Below are positions 10,238 to 19,800 of a stretch of DNA of 64,000 nucleotides, in pieces. This DNA is from Oxyruncus cristatus (lineage: Eukaryota > Chordata > Aves > Passeriformes > Cotingidae). Below the pieces are notes generated by a model. It made no database searches and was not told the DNA's origin. It worked only from the letters and a program-made list of their open reading frames with translations. The stretch is taken from NCBI GenBank assembly GCA_013399855.1, contig VXAY01004752.1, positions 1,182,302-1,246,301 on the forward strand, read 5' to 3'. Made by a program: the position numbers and the translations under genes. Each line of letters begins with the position of its first letter. Positions within the stretch are counted from its first letter, which is position 1.

Positions 10238-13200
10238 CTGGAAAAGCACAACCGGGTCTGCAGTGAGTGCTCTGTGCTGTCAGAAGAGGCACCATCCATC
10301 TTAAAAATCTCTTTGATACCCCAGGATGAAAACTGCACCCTCTAGTCTGGTTTGTTCTTCTAGTGCTTAATCCAACCCTCTGGAATTTTTCACTGTCAGA
10401 CACAGATTATATGGATCTTGGCTTGGATCCCGTGGTTCTCCAGGAAGGGCACACATGAGCCCAAGGTAATGCAAAACATGGTCCTAATAGTGGGAGCTGA
10501 GTGTCAGAATTCAAAGCTGCTTTATTTTGCATCATGGAATGATTTAGGTTGGAAAAGCCCTCCAAGATCATGGAGACCAACTGTTCCCCCAGCACTGTCA
10601 AGGCCACCACTGACCCATGTCCCCAGGTGCCACATCCACACGGCTTTGAAATCCCTCCAGGGATGGGGACTCCACCCCTGCCTGGGCAGCTGTGCCAGGG
10701 CTGGACAACCCCTTCCACGAGGAAATTTTCCCCAATATCCAACCTAAACCTCCCCTGGCACAACCTGAGGCCATTTCCTTTTGTCCTGTCACTTGTTCCC
10801 TGTTCAGCAGCTTCAGCGGGGAACAGCTCAAACCCCAGGGAGCAGCTGTGGAGCACGTTGGAAAAACAGAGGGATCCCTTTGGGAATGGAAGGAGGGGCC
10901 TGGCTGAGCCGTCCCTCGTGTTTGGACACGTGTGTCACCTGCTGCAGCCCCGTTACCTTGATGGTCTGTATGGCCCCGGATCCCCTCAGGTTCCTGAGGC
11001 TCTCTATCACCTGCTGAGGTGCCAGCGTGTCCGAGAGCTGGAGCAGGAGACAGGCAGCCACTGCAAGGGAAAGGTGTGTGCACGTGGATGCACAGCCACA
11101 GGTTTGCCCCAGGGAAACCACCCCGGCAAAACTCCTGTCAGGGTCACACATCTGTCGGGTTTTCTTCCTGAATCCTATATCTGGGCGCTGGCCCATCTGC
11201 TGCTGCTCCTGCCCAAGCCTGCAGGCTTTGGAAACACTGTTTTACCCTGCCTTCCGGGATGCAATTCCGAGACTTTTCAAGAATGAGCGCCAGTACACCC
11301 AGTTAATTCCCCTTCGTGTCTTCTGGCAGTATCACCACCCCTTCCTGCTGGGTCACATGTGTGAACTAATGCTCCTGGAACACTGGGATGAAGGAAGTTG
11401 CAGAGGAACAGGTCCAACCCCCCTTTATATTAAGACGAGTTCTTACCGAGACAGGAGCGCCCAAGGCCACCGTAACAGCTGGGAGAGAAGGAAACATCTG
11501 GTTGTAACAAGCTGTGGGAAACTGCAACACCCAGAGACCCCCCAGTGCGTAAATATATGGACACAATTCTCACCTCAAAATCATCAAGAGCAGCAGTGGC
11601 ACAAGAAAGTCAACAAGAATTTCTATGTATTTTTGATACTCTTATTTCTATACCTACAGGGATATCTCCTATTTGTTCTTCAGATCTTCCTTAAGGGTCT
11701 TTGCAGAGAAACTTCAATTTTGAAGTCCCTCTTTATTCCTGGTAATAGTCCCAAAGGCATGGGGGGAGGCAGAAAATGGCAAGAGGATGGACACTCTCAA
11801 TTTTGTTTAGATCCTACTCCAGATCAAGGTTTTGAGGATAGCTGTGAGGACAGCAGGGTTCTGCAGCAGCGGGAAACCCTAGGACTCAGTGGATGTCTGT
11901 GCAGGGAGCTGTCAGCTGGGTCATTCAGGGAACATGGAACTTGGAAAGCTCTTCCCCCCCTCAGCTCAGCTACAGGTGTCTAAATAAATCACTTTAAACC
12001 AGTTTCATGCAATTTAAGAGGGAATTTCGCACTGCTGGAACCCACTGAGTTCCTAATTAACAGCCCAGGGGCCTGTTATAGAATCATAAAATAGTTTGTG
12101 TTGGAAGGGACCTTAAAGACCATTCCACTCCCCTGCCATGGGCAGGGACACCTTCCACTGGACCAGGTTGCTCCAAGCCCCGTTCAGCCTGGCCTGGAAC
12201 ACTTCCAGGGATGGGGCAGCCACAACCTCTGGCAAGAGCTGGTTTAGCTCACATCTCCTGCTGCACACCTGGTACCCAGGCAGGCTGGGAGCAAGGAGCC
12301 TTGTGGTGTCATTCAACACACTCTTTGAAGCTCTTGCTGGGCAGAGCAAAGGGAAATGGGACACTCTAATCTTACAAAGGTCAAGTTCTCTCCAAACAGG
12401 TGGAGAAGGAGGAACAAGCAGCTTTTCACAGCTTGAACTAACCCCAAAGACTGCAATTACCACTTCAAACCATTCTGTTTCACCTGCTTATACATCTAAC
12501 CAGGACCTACTGTATCACTGTCTTCCGGTTATTTTCCAGGCAGCTTCTGAGCTCTTGCAGGATTTTGCAGCACATGGCGATGTCAGGAGCGTTCCCATCA
12601 GGAATGGGATGGTGGTGCACACACATCCCGTGCTCTTGGTAGGTGTCTATCAGGTTTGGCACTCGGTATTTTGAGAGCTCTCCTCTGGTACAAAGCACAA
12701 ATACGTCCTGGATCTCACAGTTCTTCAGTTCTCCTGCCAATGGATTAATGCACTTGCAAATAAACAAAAGCCTATCAAGCCCAAGGATACACAGATAAGC
12801 TACTTGGTACTGAGTCTCCTGTTTAATCTCTGAGGTTAAGACAACAGCAGTGAGAAATTTGGCTTTGAGCAGCATTTCCTTCCACTGAGTCTCTCCCACG
12901 TTTGCCTTCAGATAATCCAGGTGAGGAATTTTCTCAGTTCAGAGGGAGCCTCACCAGGAAGCACATCAGCACTCAGGAGAGCATGTTAACTATTAAAGCA
13001 TCTTTCTGTCTCATCTCCAGCTTAAAATCACTGAATCCCAGAATGGTTGGAAGGGACCTGAAAGCTCATCTTGTTGCCCCCCTGCCATGGGCAGGGACAC
13101 CTTCCACTAGCCCGGGTTGCTCCAAGCCCTGTCCAACCTGGCCTTGGACACTTCCAGGGATCCAGGGGCAGCCACAGCTTCTCCAGGCAACCTGTGCCAG

Positions 13201-16200
13201 GGCCTCACCACCCTCACAGCCAGGAATTTCTTCCCAACCTTCATTTGTCCAAACACTGTGGGGTTTTTGCTATCAGTCTCTGCCCTTCCAGTGCTCACAG
13301 ATGAATACTCAGCACAAACCTTTACATAATCCCATCTTTCTATCCCAACCTCACTTTCCTCTGGGAAGGGGGTATTACAAGTTTGTACTTCATCTTGACC
13401 CCAGCTGCTTTAAAGATGCCTCATGGTTTCTGTGAAGGACACATAGATGCCTGTGCAGCTCCAGCCTGGAAATACCCCGACTATTTATCCCATATTTGTA
13501 GGGAAGCCACAGCGGAGGTGGCCCTGGCACATCTAAAAGTGATCTGTGACTGTGCCAAGATATTTGCTGCAGCTGCACCTTTTTCTTGCCCTTTACAGGA
13601 AGAAGAGGCACTTACACACCGGCCACAAGACTCACCTACATCCTTCTGAAGATTCCTCCTGACGTCCTTAAACCTGCAACCTGAAACAAATCATGGACAA
13701 CAATTCCCACTCCAGGTTAGGAATGGCTGCTGCAGCTGAACAACAGAGCACAGGCAACCTCCCCCCAAAACCAGAGCAAGCAACGAAGCCACACCTCAAG
13801 CAAAACACGAATTCTTATTTTTGCAAGTAGATCCCTGGCACAGAAGGCAGTTTAAGCACCATTATCTGCTTAATGCTGTAATGTAATAGGATTAAAAGAA
13901 GAAATCTGCCCAAGGTTTTAAGCTGCTTTGGGTTTTCCAGATAAAAAGTTTTGGAAATTTTAAATCAGGGTAAAGCACAAAAAGACACAAACCAAAAAAA
14001 AAATAAAAATAATAATAAAAAAAAAATCCAGCAAATAAAAGGGGTGGATAAAAATCAGTTAAGAGTTGACTGGTCTGGTGACCACAGGAGATTCACCACG
14101 GCTGCAGTTTTGGTAGTTAAAAATACAGTGGAAGCTTATATGTTTATTCTCTATATTAAAAACATGTGATCTCATATTAAGATATTCTATGTATTTGCTT
14201 TGGTGTTTCCAAAACAATTATTCCAGGGGTAGATTACAAAATAAGTCACCCACAACACAGAATTTTGGGGTACAAGGTATTACCCCTCTTCAGCTTTCAA
14301 ACATGCAAACTTCAGCGAGTGCTTCTTACCTGGAAGGGAGCATAACCCCAGGAACTTGGAAGAGTAGAGGGGAGACAAAGACAACCTATCAGAAAACAAA
14401 AGATAAACATAAATCAGCAGGGGGGAGTTTGACTATTTAAATTTAAAAGCATCTGGAGGGCAGGTGTCAAGAGCATGGGACCAGACCCTTCCAGTGGTGC
14501 CCGGTGACAGGGTAGAGGGCAAGAGGCACAAACTGAATCACAGGAAGCTCCATCTGAATATGAGGAAAAACATCTCGGAGGGTGACAAAATCACAGAATC
14601 CCAGAATGGTTTGGGTTGGAAGGGTGTGGTGGTGCAACCCCTGACCATGATCTGAGTAATGCTCCTTAGGCCTCGGCCTTGACAACGCTCAGGCTGAGCT
14701 GCTTGGAGCTTATCAGAAATCCTTTCTGTTCCCAAACAGTGTCGTGTTGTCTGACAAGTCCCTTGCTTTTCTAATGAACATCCTTGGAAACCTTTTGCCT
14801 GAATAACATTTCCAAAGTGTAAGAACGCAAAGTGTGGCTGGGGTGAAAGGTTATCATGACTAAAGCCCACTCTCTTGCGACCCTACAATCAGTGTCCCAA
14901 AATGAGACCTGGCAACCAGAGACCCTCTGAGCTGGGCCCCCTCTCAGAGGTGGCAACTTTCATTTTGCTATTTCTTGGGGGATCCTGACTGACAAATCCT
15001 GGGCTGACATCTCAATCCTCAATCCTTCTCCCGTTGGGAAGAATGCAAAAACATTCCAAGTGAGTATTTCATGGAACTTGAGGGGAATTTTCCACAGGTA
15101 CCTTGTGCAGACTCTTTGTGTCTGTGTGCATATGCTGTATCAAATGTGCCAGGGCTACTGCTTTCTTAAATTCTTACATACTTGAGGTTTATAAGTAAGT
15201 GACTGTCACAGTATAGTAAATCATACACAGATCCAAGTTAAATTGTTAATAGGTTAAGTATTAAGAGTTAAGTTATAAGTTAGGTGTTAAGTTAATGCTA
15301 TTAAGTGTTAAGTTAAGCTGTAAGTTAAGTGTTGTCAGGCCTTTGGGCTGTATTCCTATTTGTCCTTACACTTTCAGTCCTTTTGTTTCACTTACCTACC
15401 CCCCCCACCAACCACAGCCTCCACAGACATGGAGTCTCTGGACTGGTACTGATACTGATTTTAGATTTTTGTGTGCTTTTTCTCGGTGTATTTTAACTGT
15501 TTACTAAGTAGTAGAGTGAGCCTTTCCACGAACTCTGTTGTGCCATTGCCTTTATATTAAACCCACTTTCACTGATACCTTTGCTGGTGATTTTTTGAGC
15601 GGCCTTAAAACGCTCGTTTCATGGCTAAAGGATTAAAACTCACCTCATTCCAACCCCCCTGCCAAGGGCAGGGATACCTTCCACTATCCCACGTCGCTCC
15701 AAGCCCCGTCCAACCTGGCCTTGGACACTTGCAGGGATGGAGCAGCCACAGCTTCTCTGGGCAACCTGTGCCAGGGCCTCCCCACCCTCACTGGGAAGAA
15801 CAGAGCCCTGGAACTGCCCAAGGAAGACGTGGAGTCTCCATCCCTGGAGACATCGAAAAGCCACCTGGATGTGATCCAGTGCATCCTGCTCTGGGTGAAC
15901 CTGCCCGAACAGGGGGGTCGGACTGGGTGGGTTCCAGAGGCCCCTCCCAACCCCACCCACTTCCACTGACAGTTCCCCGGCACCGCATTAATCCCGTTTC
16001 AGGGGCATCACCACCCACCCACAACCCGGGCAGGTCACCAGAGCTGCTCTTTGTCAGAAGAGGGATTTAATGCAATTTCCTGAGGGGAAGGACCCCCGCG
16101 GGCGGTGCCTCACCAGGAGATGTGGAGTGGGCTCGGATCCTCCTCGGGAGCCTCGTCGTCTGAGGAGGTGAAGCCGTCGGCGGGCGCCGCGCCGGGCTGC

Positions 16201-16313
16201 GGGGAAAGCGAGGGGCTCACCTGGGGGCCGGGCCCCTCGGCTGTGCCCTGGGCCCGGCCCCGATCGCGATTGCGATCGCGATCCCGATCCCGGTCCCTCA
16301 CCGGTTTCACCAT
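10151..16313 (-). CDS. CDKN3: Cyclin-dependent kinase inhibitor 3 / KAP phosphatase (CDKN3), complete, seven coding exons
   Basis: The minus-strand exons 16313-16114, 14385-14330, 13680-13636, 12733-12511, 11478-11447, 11060-10957 and 10237-10151 join without a frame break into 747 nt (248 residues plus stop), all with GT/AG introns. CDKN3 is a dual-specificity phosphatase that removes the activating T-loop phosphate of CDK2. Visible hallmarks are the acidic SSDDEAPEED and LHISW N-terminal motif, the CTRGELSKYRVPNL block, the general-acid Asp in HHHPIPDG (about residue 146), and the P-loop HCYGGLGRS with Cys176 and Arg182, then GSGAIQTIKQYNFLHEFR. The Asp-Cys spacing of 30 equals the human one. 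Human CDKN3 has 212 residues; the extra length is an N-terminal Arg-Asp-rich extension. The gene converges on CNIH1, as in other vertebrates. The start at 16313 has a GCGCCATGG context; an in-frame ATG at 16355 would add 14 residues. Confidence 0.95.
10533..10800 (-). repeat. CR1 LINE 3' fragment (divergent subfamily), CDKN3 intron 6
   Basis: The minus-strand reading ends with 'aacctaaatcattccatgat' and includes the 'gtccccatccctggagggat' type block. It differs from the dominant copies and is more decayed. It is sense to CDKN3. Confidence 0.82.
10957..11060 (-). CDS. CDKN3: CDKN3 coding exon 6 (residues 186-220)
   Basis: The exon is 104 nt from TTGCAG to GTAACG. It encodes AACLLLQLSDTLAPQQVIES then LRNLRGSGAIQTIK, closely matching the human protein. 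Confidence 0.95.
11447..11478 (-). CDS. CDKN3: CDKN3 coding exon 5 (catalytic P-loop)
   Basis: This 32-nt micro-exon encodes CYGGLGRSCL between a CCCAG acceptor and a GTAAGA donor. It carries the whole Cys-X5-Arg phosphatase loop. It is phased 1 and 1 with its neighbours and is easily missed by gene finders. Confidence 0.94.
12079..12231 (-). repeat. CR1 LINE 3' fragment, CDKN3 intron 4
   Basis: It starts on the plus strand with 'tagaatcataaaatagtttg' and carries the core to 'ggatggggcagccacaacct'. It is a minus-orientation copy, sense to CDKN3. Confidence 0.9.
12511..12733 (-). CDS. CDKN3: CDKN3 coding exon 4 (residues 101-175)
   Basis: The exon is 223 nt, from a TTGGCAG acceptor to a GTAGGT donor. 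It encodes ELKNCEIQDVFVLCTRGELS, KYRVPNLIDTYQ, HHHPIPDGNAPDIAMCC and ends in NNRKTVI plus two bases of the His before the catalytic Cys. If the intron were retained, a TAG stop would follow at once and remove the active site. Confidence 0.95.
13026..13238 (-). repeat. CR1 LINE 3' fragment, CDKN3 intron 3
   Basis: It runs from 'aatcactgaatcccagaatg' through the full core to 'cagccaggaatttcttccca' on the plus strand. It is sense to CDKN3 and well preserved. Confidence 0.9.
13636..13680 (-). CDS. CDKN3: CDKN3 coding exon 3 (residues 86-101)
   Basis: The exon is 45 nt between TTTCAG and GTGAGT. It encodes GCRFKDVRRNLQKDV, corresponding to human GCKFKDVRRNVQKDT. Confidence 0.92.
   Translation of the reverse strand, partial: VAGLRTSGGIFRRM
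13951..14040. repeat. A-rich low-complexity tract, CDKN3 intron 2
   Basis: The stretch is dominated by runs of A with short AAT interruptions at 13993-14031. It is simple low-complexity DNA. Confidence 0.6.
14330..14385 (-). CDS. CDKN3: CDKN3 coding exon 2 (residues 67-86)
   Basis: The minus-strand acceptor is CTGATAG and the donor GTAAGA. The exon is 56 nt and encodes LSLSPLYSSKFLGLCSLP, matching the human LSLSRVNCSQFLGLCALP. It is too short to stand out as an open frame but fits phase exactly. Confidence 0.92.
14470..14586 (+). repeat. CR1 internal fragment, plus strand, CDKN3 intron 1
   Basis: It contains 'gaccagacccttccagtggt', 'gcacaaactgaatcacagga' and 'atctgaatatgaggaaaaac', which belong to CR1 upstream of its 3' core. 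It stops where a minus-strand CR1 end begins. Confidence 0.7.
14588..14645 (-). repeat. CR1 3' tip, minus strand, CDKN3 intron 1
   Basis: It reads 'aatcacagaatcccagaatg' then 'ggtttgggttggaaggg' on the plus strand, which is the reverse complement of the CR1 terminus. It is very short and abuts the opposite-strand fragment. Confidence 0.75.
15204..15621 (+). mobile_element. Possible solo LTR of an endogenous retrovirus with TTAAG-rich tract
   Basis: The segment opens with TGTCAC, has a run of TTAAGT/GTTAAG-like units at about 15236-15333, and ends in a 'ttatattaaacccactttca' region resembling the polyadenylation part of avian LTRs, with a CA at 15620-15621. No matching target-site duplication was found at these limits, and no viral coding sequence is present. 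The edges are therefore guesses, and a simple-repeat expansion is the alternative. Confidence 0.4.
15637..15800 (-). repeat. CR1 LINE 3' fragment, CDKN3 intron 1
   Basis: The minus-orientation core runs from 'acctcattccaacccccctg' to 'ctccccaccctcactgggaa' on the plus strand. It is sense to CDKN3. The terminal octamers are lost. Confidence 0.88.
15801..15955 (+). repeat. CR1 LINE 3' fragment of another subfamily, CDKN3 intron 1
   Basis: It contains 'gtggagtctccatccctgga', 'aagccacctggatgtgatcc' and 'aacaggggggtcggactggg', a CR1 subfamily end in plus orientation. It joins the previous minus-strand copy directly. Confidence 0.82.
16114..16313 (-). CDS. CDKN3: CDKN3 coding exon 1 (residues 1-67)
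   Basis: It encodes MVKPV, an Arg-Asp/Arg-Asn dipeptide run to about residue 19, a Gly/Pro/Ser-rich linker, then GFTSSDDEAPEEDPSPLHIS and two bases of Trp67, ending at a GTGAGG donor. The last part aligns with the first 30 residues of human CDKN3. No Met occurs between residue 1 and the conserved segment, so the extension is translated if this exon is used. Confidence 0.9.
16259..16302 (-). repeat. CDKN3: In-frame GATCGC-type hexamer repeat within CDKN3 exon 1
   Basis: On the minus strand the coding sequence repeats CGGGAT/CGCGAT/CGCAAT units in frame, giving about six Arg-Asp or Arg-Asn dipeptides in a row. It is a coding minisatellite and probably length-variable. Confidence 0.85.
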
Positions 16314-16640
16314 GGCGCCGCCACCCGTTCGAACTGGCCCCGCCCGCCCCCGCATCGCCCAATGGGAAGCTGCGGCTCACAGGGTGCGTGGGGAGCCAAG
16401 GGGGCCTTCCCCGCGGCCGCATGAGAGGAGCGCTCTGATTGGTGGGAAGGGAGGGGGGCGGGCTTTAAGAGGCAAAGAGTGAAGCCGTCTGTGGTGATCT
16501 TCGCGCTGATTGGCCGAGACCACTTGGCGGGAAGGGGCGGTCTCGCGCCCCGGGGGACCTCGAAGGGTGGGGCTTCGTGAGGGCGCTGGGGTGGCGCGCG
16601 CGCTTGTCGCTGGTCGCGCTCTCTTTTAGTCCTTCCTGGA
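16314..16640 (-). promoter_or_regulatory. CDKN3: CDKN3 CpG-rich cell-cycle promoter
   Basis: Upstream of the CDKN3 ATG (rising coordinates) the DNA is CpG-rich. An E2F-consensus TTGGCGGGAA lies at 16524-16533 (plus-strand reading), CCAAT boxes at 16359-16363 (plus) and 16438-16442 and 16509-16513 (minus), and a CHR-like TTCGAA at 16328-16333. CCAAT pairs about 71-79 bp apart plus CHR/E2F sites are the known layout of NF-Y and DREAM/MuvB-controlled G2/M genes, of which CDKN3 is one in mammals. No TATA box at a plausible position was seen. The sites are seen directly; their use is inferred. Confidence 0.65.
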
Positions 16641-16676
16641 TGCGTTTCCACCGCTTTTCCTTTTCCTGATAGCCAC

Positions 16677-16864
16677 AAGGCCCTGGCACAGGTTGCCCAG
16701 AGAAGCTGTGGCTGCCCCTGGGTCCCTGGAAGTGTCCAAGGCCAGGCTGGACGGGGCTTGAAGCAACCTGGGCTAGTGGAAGTTGTCCTGCCCGTGGCAA
16801 GGGTTTAGAACGAGATGATCTTTAAGGTCCCTTCCAACCCAAACTGTTCTGTGATTCCATGATA
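16677..16864 (+). repeat. CR1 LINE 3' fragment just upstream of the CDKN3 promoter
   Basis: An abrupt 5' end at 'caaggccctggcacaggttg' leads through the full core to 'actgttctgtgattccatga'. It points away from CDKN3 and lies about 145 bp beyond the E2F-like site. Confidence 0.92.
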
Positions 16865-19800
16865 AAGCACGGAGATGGACGTAAGCCTTCCCTCCTAGCA
16901 CACAGAAGAGCAAGGATGTGCTTGAGCAGGTGCCCTGCAGAGTTTTGGGGTGATAGTTCTGTGTGCAGAAAACAGGACTTTCTAATGGCAGAAAATGAGC
17001 AATCCTTCCTCTGTTAAACCATGAGCTTAATGTCAAATGTTCTTCTCGTGGTCCTGTTTTCTGTTATTCTGTGCAAATAGATGTTAGGGCTATTGCACGG
17101 AAGTTTTACCTGAATTTAACTAACATGGAGCTTTTACCTGGCTTTGACTTCAACTAACATAGCGTTTTTACCTGAATTTAACTTAACATGAAAGATGGTT
17201 CCAGGAGGGAAAAGAAGATTTTTGGCTGCCTTGTTTGTAAGAGCTGGGCTGTTGCTTGTGCTCAGGGCATTCAAATGCGTCTCTTTTTGCATAATTTTTC
17301 TTCATTCCTTCAGCAAATCTGGCCATTAACTGACAGAAAGAAACGCGTGAATTGATAGTGTGGGATTTTGGTTTTCAAAATTACGTGAAGGCATTTCTGC
17401 AGCCTGTGTTTAGACACACGTAGAACTAAGCTGTGAAGGAGCCAGGCACAAACAGGGATTTTTGGCATCAGTTTAGACAAGAGTGTCATGGGGGCTTCCA
17501 GGGATGTTGTTTGAAGTGAAGGGAATGGCTGGGCACAAGTGGTTCGAGTTTGGTGGGATTCCCAGTAGGGCCAGTGCAAGATTTCCAGGTGTGGAGATTT
17601 TGGTTTTTAGTTCTACATCAGAAACTTTACTTCCACCGGTGGAGGTTTTAATGAAACCTGCTAGAGAAGGATTGTCAGAACAAATTGGCTGGAATGACAG
17701 GATTTAGCATGGGTCCAGGGAATGAAGAAACAGATGATGGGAGGATCAAGGAGAAGACCAGTTTATTAAAACCCCAAATACGATAGCAGAGGTACAAAAA
17801 TTACATTACTGAGCATAATGGAGAATTAAAACAATCCAGATGTCGCAGGCCAAGGTGAGCAACGGGAAGAATGACAACCTAAGGATTGAGGCAATGTGAG
17901 GACAGCCAGTCACTGTGGCTGTAAACACAATTTTAATAACTCCTGCAGCCACTGCATGAAGGAGCAGGTATGTATGCTGTTTGCTTTTATTTTTAGCTCT
18001 GGTGCCTTTAGAGATTGTGCATCCTTAATAAAGATGTGAAATTTGCTGTATTTTTATTCCCTTGGGATTGATTTTGCCTCTTCAGGAGAAAGGTGTTGCA
18101 GACTCGAACTCTGGGGATCATACCTTTGTGGAAGCAGGGACATCAGACACTGATAAATGAATTAAATAACAGCAACAATGGTAATGCTGCTGGTTGTTCT
18201 TTGAAAAGATCAAAGGAATTCCCTGGAGTTTGGGTGCCTTCATGTGGCGGATGTCAGAATGATGTTGCATGGGATCTGAAATGGTGATAATGGCTGTGGC
18301 AGAAATAAATAGGGATCATCTCTACGTGGGAAATTTAAAGTAAAAAAATTTGGGGGAAAACCCCCAAACTTGAAGAAGTCCTGTGAGTTTCCTTATTACC
18401 CTTGGCATCTGGCAGAATTAAATGGCAAATGTTTATAGCTGATTACTTGTTAGGGTTTTCTGTTTATATCTAAAATTTAGCTGCTGTCCAGATCATCAAA
18501 TTGGGATGTGCTAAAGCTTGTTTATATTGTGTTTTATAGGAAGGACTAACAGGAATTAGTTTTCTGCCAGAAAGTGTCCTTTTGGAGAATAAAAGGGAAA
18601 GCACTGACACCAAGGCTTTACCTTCTGGAAGTTTTTGTCAGTTTGTAGATTGGGTGCCCGAGGAGTGCGAGGGAAAATAGCCACAGGTGAGGGCTGAAAT
18701 ATGTAGTTTTGGAGATTTAATTGGTGAATTTAATTGAGATTTAACTGGTGATTTAATCGGAATTCTGAGAGATGTGTAGCAGAAAGAGATGATGGACAAG
18801 AGTTGGAATATGGGAAGTCTTTATTTCATATAAGAAAACAAGAGTTTTATCGTGAGTGTGGATAACAATAAGAAACTGAGTGGTAATTTTGTGCTATTGT
18901 GTAGCTGTTTGGGGTTATGATTTTTTTTTTTTTTTGTTGCCTTTCTTTTAAGAGATAATAACGCTCATGTTACATGGCACTAGACACTGATGCCTCTAAG
19001 GCAACAAGAAATACCCTCCCAGAAATATTAAAAAATACTCCCAGTGAGGAGGGGGTCAAACAGCAAGATCTTCCCAGGAAAATTCCCATGTCCCGGGTTT
19101 TAGATACGTGTACACAGAATGGGTTTGTGGCCTGGCAGCAAAATCTTTCATGAATAAAATGTGTAACGTGAGAAAATGGTGCGTGAAAATCCCGACAGGC
19201 CTGGTGGGTTGGCAAGGAATGGTGCTGGCTTTGGGTCTGTAATCTAAGAAGGATACAAAGCAGTCAGTGCCCAAAGGAGGGCCCTCGTCCTTGGGGACAG
19301 CAGAATGCTGCACGGATATGTAGCATCTTCTCTCTGCCATTCTGCGCTCAGGTTTCACAGATAAAATAAATAATTGATCACACTCAGGTAAAAGCTTGGA
19401 ATGAACCGGTGTGTGTGGCAGAGACAGCTGGGGACTAGTGTGAAACAAGGAGCGAAGGAACCTGATGGTGTATCACAGATAAAGATAAACCTTGAAAAAA
19501 CAAGCCGCGTTCTTTTCCTACCGGGAGCCAAAATCAGATCAGGAATGTCCAAATCATCAAAACGATTTTAAGAACGTTGGTAGCTGATTACTCCAAACAA
19601 CCATCTGTAAGACCAAAAACTTGGTAGTCACCTCTCAGTTGGCATCTCAGTCTCTAGAAGTTGTGTTTTGGTGAGACTAATTAACACATGTGGTGTTCCA
19701 GGAGAGGCACTGTAATGTCTTTGGGAGCACTCCACCGGTGAAATCACCACAAGATCCCACAGGGAATCATTTCACTTTTCCAGACTGTTTTTTATGGAGG

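Noticed and set aside
10549..11286. 245-codon plus-strand open frame
   Set aside because: It runs through the reverse complement of a CR1 fragment and CDKN3 exon 6, and has no domain.
11027..11983. 318-codon plus-strand open frame
   Set aside because: It is antisense to CDKN3 exons 5 and 6 and the intron between them, contains no family motif, and has low-complexity composition. It is a shadow of the real minus-strand gene.
12507..12899. 130-codon minus-strand frame as a single-exon gene
   Set aside because: Its C-terminal part is CDKN3 exon 4; the first 56 residues are intron sequence before a clear TTGGCAG acceptor.
16105..16482. 125-codon plus-strand frame in the CDKN3 CpG island
   Set aside because: It is antisense to exon 1 and the promoter. 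Its Arg/Ser-rich run is the mirror of the hexamer repeat, and there is no supporting homology.
17740..17900. Possible reverse-oriented LTR end ('agtttattaaaaccccaaat')
   Set aside because: Only a polyadenylation-like word was present; no boundaries or second supporting feature.
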